From Sporobacter sp963677825 (GTDB lineage Bacteria > Bacillota > Clostridia > Oscillospirales > Oscillospiraceae): 64,000 nucleotides of DNA. Position 1 is the first letter of the stretch, and each line of letters starts with the position of its first letter. Location of the stretch: the NCBI GenBank assembly GCA_963677825.2, contig CAXXEF010000001.1, positions 682,001-746,000 of the forward strand, in the 5' to 3' direction. This document shows, piece by piece, positions 60,435 through 64,000 of this stretch. The position numbers were made by a program, and so were the translations under genes. The notes beneath the pieces are model-generated. The model searched no databases and was not told where the DNA came from. It saw only the letters and a list, made by a program, of their open reading frames with translations.

Positions 60435-60959
60435 ATGTTGAAAAATCAGATAGCAAAATGGTTATACGATGTTGCACATATTACAGGTGAATTCAAACTA
60501 CGTTCCGGACTAATATCAAATGAATACTTCGATAAATACTTATTTGAAGCAGAACCAGCATTACTTGTTGAAATTGTCAAATTAATGAAACCACTGATTC
60601 CTGAAAATACAGAAATCCTTGCCGGGCTCGAGATGGGTGGTATTCCTGTTGCCACAGCACTTTCGATTATAAGTGGGATTAATGCTTCGTTTGTTCGTAA
60701 GAAAGCGAAAGAATATGGAACCTGTAAATTAGCGGAAGGAACAACTGTTGCAAATAAAAAAGTGTGCATAATTGAAGACGTTGTTACCACCGGAGGTCAG
60801 ATTGTTGAAAGTGTAACCGCACTTCGACAAAGAGGCGCAATAATTGACACAGTTTTATGTGTTGTTTTAAGAGATGATAAAGCATTTGAAATTCTTCACA
60901 CAGAAGGATTAGCACTAATCCCTGCCTTTACAATGGAATATTTAAAAGAGCAAATTTAA
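60435..60959 (+). CDS. pyrE: Orotate phosphoribosyltransferase
   Basis: 174 residues. PRPP-binding motif VCIIEDVVTTGGQIVES and the upstream LAGLEMGGIPVATALSI are typical of PyrE, which joins orotate and PRPP to form OMP in pyrimidine synthesis. Somewhat shorter than E. coli PyrE (213). AAGGAG precedes the ATG by 7 bases. Codon use is far more AT-rich than rlmD, 22 bases upstream, so it was probably acquired. No other pyr genes adjoin it. Confidence 0.88.
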   Translation: MLKNQIAKWLYDVAHITGEFKLRSGLISNEYFDKYLFEAEPALLVEIVKLMKPLIPENTEILAGLEMGGIPVATALSIISGINASFVRKKAKEYGTCKLAEGTTVANKKVCIIEDVVTTGGQIVESVTALRQRGAIIDTVLCVVLRDDKAFEILHTEGLALIPAFTMEYLKEQI

Positions 60960-60995
60960 ACTTGATTCTGTCACTCATTTTGAGAATAAACTAAG

Positions 60996-61062
60996 CCTCA
61001 GAGTATAAGACATTTCTGTGATTTTGCAATTTTTGAGCTTGGTGAGAGAACCGGATAGATGT
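60996..61062 (+). repeat. Degenerate intergenic repeat (left copy)
   Basis: Segment with CATTTCTGTGATTTTGCAAT followed by GCTTGGTGAGAGAACCGGAT; similar to 63184-63222 and 63347-63380. These shared stretches flank cargo genes in the island. Confidence 0.65.
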
Positions 61063-61166
61063 GATTATTAAACAGAGTGTTCGATTATATTTTTATTCAT
61101 GAAATTATAATGACAGATTGCAACATATTATCGAGGTAAACAAAAACTAGTGAAGGAGGAACATGC

Positions 61167-62123
61167 GTGAAAGAAGAAATTACTTGCAGTATTTTTCAAG
61201 ATTTATTTCCAAACTATATAGAGAAACTGACTTCAAATGAAACAAATATAATTATGGAAAAACATCTAGCAACCTGTGATGACTGCAAAGAAGCATATGA
61301 ACAGATGATTGCTGATGTTGGAAATTCTGAGAAAGTTCCAGCTATAGACCTTAAATTTTTACAAAAAGTAAAAAGGACTAGACTGTTAGCTGCAGTTTTA
61401 TGTATTGCTTTGACACTTGTGCTATCATATCTACTTTACGATTCAGAATTTCATTACTCTAACGATAAAGATGATCTATCGCTAGCTATTACGGAGTTTA
61501 CTGAGCCATTTGAAAATCCAGTAGATGCCTATGCACTTGAAACTAAAGAGATAGATGGTACCCTTTTCGTGACTTTTAAGGATCAATCGAATCCAAACAT
61601 GTATGGAATTGCAGAATTTTCAAAGGGAATCAATCAAAAATACAGGATCATACGAACGCAAAAAGAATTATCTGAGTTTTCATCAGTTGTAGAAACTTAT
61701 TCAGTCAAGATAAAAGATGAACCATATGTGGCGGTGAGTGGTTATAATCTTTCGGAGGGAATAGGATACTACGGGTTGGATTATGCTACTTACTCAGAAC
61801 CTGGGCAACTTTCGAATAATAGAGTTAGGATATCAGTGAAATTTGAAATAAAGAATCCCCAGTTTTTGGAGCTATATTCTGTAGAGGAGTTAAATAGCCT
61901 TCTTAAGAAAACTTCAGACGAACCATTGGATAGCAGTTTTCTAGTGGCTACATCCATTTATGATATTGATGGGGCAGATATTACTGAGAATTATAGGAAT
62001 TTAGAGAATGACACTTCAGATATGGGCTCTGCAACGGGAAAAGCTGAATTATTTTTGATCTATGTCTATATGGCGATTGTAATAGGGCTTGGGGCAATTC
62101 TAACGAGATATTTTTTAACATAA
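61167..62123 (+). CDS. Anti-sigma-factor-like membrane protein with zf-HC2 motif
   Basis: 318 residues. N-terminal HLATCDDCKEAYEQM supplies the HxxxCxxC zinc-finger arrangement of anti-sigma (zf-HC2) domains. A membrane helix follows at about residues 72-90 (LLAAVLCIALTLVLSYLLY), then an extracytoplasmic region and a second helix at the C-terminus (LIYVYMAIVIGLGAIL). Start is GTG at 61167, 7 bases after AGGAGG. No sigma-factor gene is adjacent in the window, so its partner is missing or elsewhere. AT-rich codon use. Confidence 0.7.
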   Translation: MKEEITCSIFQDLFPNYIEKLTSNETNIIMEKHLATCDDCKEAYEQMIADVGNSEKVPAIDLKFLQKVKRTRLLAAVLCIALTLVLSYLLYDSEFHYSNDKDDLSLAITEFTEPFENPVDAYALETKEIDGTLFVTFKDQSNPNMYGIAEFSKGINQKYRIIRTQKELSEFSSVVETYSVKIKDEPYVAVSGYNLSEGIGYYGLDYATYSEPGQLSNNRVRISVKFEIKNPQFLELYSVEELNSLLKKTSDEPLDSSFLVATSIYDIDGADITENYRNLENDTSDMGSATGKAELFLIYVYMAIVIGLGAILTRYFLT

Positions 62124-62265
62124 TATAATAACAAAAATATTGTTTTATGTATGAAATAAGAAATTTGCAAGAAATCAATATTATTGTCTCGAACTTAGGT
62201 CCATAATATCACCGAAGTATAGGGATGACATAATCTGATAGAGTTAATGTAATGGATTTTGCGCA

Positions 62266-62346
62266 GATGTGCTATTTGAAAAGTTAGGAATAGAACCGAA
62301 TTGGGATAAGATTCGGTATTATATTCTTTTGGATGAACTTTTCTAA
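62266..62346 (+). pseudogene. Relic of an APH(3')-type aminoglycoside phosphotransferase (C-terminal end only)
   Basis: In frame, the translation runs DVLFEKLGIEPNWDKIRYYI then LLDELF and stops. The last 20 or so residues strongly resemble the C-terminus of APH(3')-III-type kinases (LGIKPDWEKIKYYI then LLDELF). Upstream, stop codons appear within a few codons, so the kinase domain is gone. It marks former resistance cargo. Similarity is from memory and not scored. Confidence 0.6.
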
Positions 62347-62569
62347 AGTATTATTCGATATATTCCCATCTACCGAAAGAGGCAAAACACCGTGGATATG
62401 TTTCAGTCTACCGACGCAGCGAAAGACATTCATACCATCCTCTCTAGCCATGTGTAGCCGGTGATACTGGTAGAGAAATGTAGTTACAGACGATTACGGT
62501 ACGCATCGCAGTAACAAAAAAGTACAGTTCTAAGAGAAAGATAACTTAGAAGTTGTGGAGGAATGATAA
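62347..62569. other. Intergenic remainder before the GNAT gene
   Basis: About 220 bases with no convincing full gene; short ORF-like segments on both strands look like fragments. The GNAT ribosome site GGAGG lies at its end. Confidence 0.4.
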
Positions 62570-63082
62570 GTGAGAATTGAAACGGAAAGATTAATTTTAA
62601 GAAGATATACTATTGATGATTTACAAGATTTATTTGAATATTTGTCTAACGAAAAGGTTGTTGAATATGAACCATATAAACCAATGGACATTGAGGAGGT
62701 TAAAGGGAACCTCGACTGGCGTATTTCAACTGATGAAATGATAGCTGTTGAACTAAAGGAAACTCATAAAATGATTGGGAATGTTTATCTTGGAAAGCGG
62801 GATTTTAATACTCTTGAAATGGGATATGTTTTCAATAAAAATTATTGGGGAAATGGATATGCAAAAGAAAGTTGTAAAGCACTTATAGATAATGCTTTTT
62901 CTGAAGGAATTCATCGAATTTTTGCAGAATGCGACCCCAAAAATCCGAATTCATGGAAACTATTAGAGAAACTTGGGTTTCAAAAAGAAGCATATTTTAG
63001 ACAGAATGTGTATTTTTGGACAAAGGAAAATGGAACTCCAATTTGGAAAGATACATATGTATATAGCATTTTGAATATGTAA
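62570..63082 (+). CDS. GNAT-family N-acetyltransferase (RimJ/RimL-like)
   Basis: 170 residues. ETERLILRRYTIDDLQDLFE opening, acetyl-CoA site NKNYWGNGYAKESCKALIDN and the tail NPNSWKLLEKLGFQKEAYFR, all typical of RimL-type acetyltransferases. Substrate may be a protein N-terminus or a small amine; the family includes resistance enzymes, but none of the specific drug-binding motifs is evident. GTG start at 62570, 8 bases after GGAGG. AT-rich cargo of the island. Confidence 0.85.
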   Translation: MRIETERLILRRYTIDDLQDLFEYLSNEKVVEYEPYKPMDIEEVKGNLDWRISTDEMIAVELKETHKMIGNVYLGKRDFNTLEMGYVFNKNYWGNGYAKESCKALIDNAFSEGIHRIFAECDPKNPNSWKLLEKLGFQKEAYFRQNVYFWTKENGTPIWKDTYVYSILNM

Positions 63083-63128
63083 GCAAATCTTGTTTTACAG
63101 GGATGTTATTGTTAAATAGTCTAAAAAT

Positions 63129-63166
63129 CACACGTGGAGACGGTAGTATTGATGTCAAGGGTAAAA
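63129..63166 (+). repeat. Second copy of the rlmD 3' end, candidate attachment site (right copy)
   Basis: Encodes HVETVVLMSRVK in one frame, then D and stop. Identical to the copy at 60372 except at third codon positions (Glu, Thr, Val, Val, Lys codons), with a 17-base exact core GTATTGATGTCAAGGGT (63146-63162). It lacks the rest of rlmD, so it is a displaced gene end rather than a paralogue. Confidence 0.7.
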
Positions 63167-63183
63167 GACTGAGTGTACAGAAA

Positions 63184-63384
63184 CCCCAGTATATAAGCCA
63201 TTTCTGTAATTTTGCGATTTTTAAAATGTACTTTCAAAGCGTGATTTCACCCGTTCATGGGAATCAGTCTATCGGGTCGGATTCCGTTCGGGAGGGTACA
63301 GGATTGATAACGGTCTTTCACGAGAGGACAGGATAGATGTTTTGCGTTTTTGGGGCTTGGTGAGAGAACAGGATAGATGTTTTT
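63184..63384 (+). repeat. Degenerate intergenic repeats (right copies)
   Basis: 63184-63222 matches 60996-61034 (CATTTCTG.AATTTTGC.ATTTTT). GAGAGGACAGGATAGATGTTTT (63322) and GAGAGAACAGGATAGATGTTTT (63362) are further copies of the element at 61044. They follow the second rlmD-end copy and precede the serine hydrolase gene. Confidence 0.6.
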
Positions 63385-63438
63385 GGGATTTTTTCGTGTG
63401 CGTGGGAACAGGTCGAATGGGAGAAAAGGAGTGATTGA

Positions 63439-64000
63439 ATGAATATAGAAAATGTATTTGACAAGAGTTTTAGAGGTTGTGCTCTAATAACTGAAAAGAA
63501 TAAGGCGTTATTTAAAAAAGTATTTGGTTATGCTGATTTTCCCAACAAAATTGATAATGATTTCGATACAAAGTTTGCTACAGCTTCAGCCGGTAAAGTG
63601 TTTGTTGCTGTTGGAATATTGCAACTAATTGAAAAACGCCTTATTCATTTTGAAGATACAATTGGAGAAATCCTTGATTGTGACCTTAAACAAATAGATC
63701 GGGGCATAACAATTGAAGAATTGTTGACTCATACTTCAGGCATACCTGACTATTTTGATGAATCTGTTATGAGTGAGTATGAAGATCTTTGGATCGATTT
63801 CCCAAATTATAAAATACGTTCGAATCAGGATTTGTTACCGCTCTTTGTTGATAAACCGATGATGTATCCCCGTGGCAGCAAGTTTCAGTATAACAACACT
63901 GGATTTGTTGTGTTGGCTTTGATTATTGAAAAAATAACTGGAATTGACTTCGATAAGTACTTGACTGACAATGTTTTTATACCTTCTGAGATGCGCAATA
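63439..64000 (+). CDS. Serine hydrolase, beta-lactamase/PBP-like (3' end outside window)
   Basis: About 187 codons visible. The SxxK nucleophile motif is in TASAGKVFVAVGI, followed by a YxN-type motif (QYNNTGFVVLALI) and LLTHTSGIPDYF, the common signature of class-C-beta-lactamase-like serine hydrolases (esterase, peptidase or DD-peptidase). AAGGAG precedes the ATG at 63439. The product continues past base 64000. AT-rich codon use fits the island. Confidence 0.85.
   Translation, partial: MNIENVFDKSFRGCALITEKNKALFKKVFGYADFPNKIDNDFDTKFATASAGKVFVAVGILQLIEKRLIHFEDTIGEILDCDLKQIDRGITIEELLTHTSGIPDYFDESVMSEYEDLWIDFPNYKIRSNQDLLPLFVDKPMMYPRGSKFQYNNTGFVVLALIIEKITGIDFDKYLTDNVFIPSEMRN

Larger units (their letters stand above)
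60413..64000. mobile_element. AT-rich accessory island inserted at the 3' end of rlmD (right boundary beyond window)
   Basis: Base composition falls sharply immediately after the rlmD stop and stays low to the window end. The segment carries cargo-like genes (orotate phosphoribosyltransferase, anti-sigma-like protein, GNAT, serine hydrolase), an APH(3') relic, a second copy of the rlmD 3' end and a family of short repeats. No integrase is seen inside the window. It may be the end of an integrative element or an accretion of several. Confidence 0.6.

Noticed and set aside
62360..62470. Possible minus-strand gene fragment before the GNAT gene
   Set aside because: A short open stretch reads through the gap, but no motif or family is recognisable; could be chance or a fragment of an unknown transposase.

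Overview
The window looks like a chromosomal segment from a Clostridia-type Firmicute with fairly GC-rich coding DNA. Support for this: sigma-A type promoters (TTGACA-17-TATAAT), strong GGAGG ribosome sites with many GTG and TTG starts, a WalRK/YycHIJ wall-stress locus, a PucR-type regulator, and Firmicute-type infC-rpmI-rplT and rpsL-rpsG-fusA-tuf operons. I cannot place it at species level. Most of it is housekeeping DNA, with one accessory operon in the middle and an AT-rich island at the right end.

Layout. 1-3.7 kb: end of ftsE, a PucR-type regulator, rsuA and a DUF4830-like membrane protein. 3.7-16.1 kb (minus): rpoB-rpoC, then rpsL-rpsG-fusA-tuf, each group with its own promoter; rplJ-rplL does not precede rpoB. 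16.5-18.5 kb: a PadR / DUF1700-like / DUF4097 operon. 18.6-28.6 kb (minus): nudix-walR-walK-walH-walI, murA, walJ-rlmH-DUF2007-pgm, a wall-homeostasis neighbourhood. 28.7-38.7 kb: typA, a radical SAM protein, an SSB-like protein, infC-rpmI-rplT with its leader, cca, an esterase and murC.

38.9-49 kb (minus) is the most unusual part. A peptide-type ABC transporter (dppB, C, D, F and a binding lipoprotein) is enclosed by three genes encoding four copies of an unfamiliar cupin-like domain, three of which end in a C-x7-C-x2-C-x2-C cluster. Upstream is a PrpR/sigma-54-activator-like regulator whose Walker A, GAFTGA, Walker B and arginine-finger positions all appear lost, and between them lies an array of GTTTCA/TGAAAC half-sites. 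I read this as one transport/handling system of unknown substrate under an ATPase-dead regulator.

49-60.4 kb: a GltS-like symporter, an acyltransferase, a heterodimeric ABC exporter pair, a CtpE-like P-type ATPase, a small acidic membrane protein and rlmD. At the exact 3' end of rlmD the base composition drops sharply. From 60.4 kb to the window end there is AT-rich cargo (orotate phosphoribosyltransferase, anti-sigma-like protein, an APH(3') relic, a GNAT acetyltransferase, a serine hydrolase). A second copy of the rlmD 3' end, differing only at synonymous sites, lies at 63.13 kb, which is the signature of integration at the rlmD terminus.
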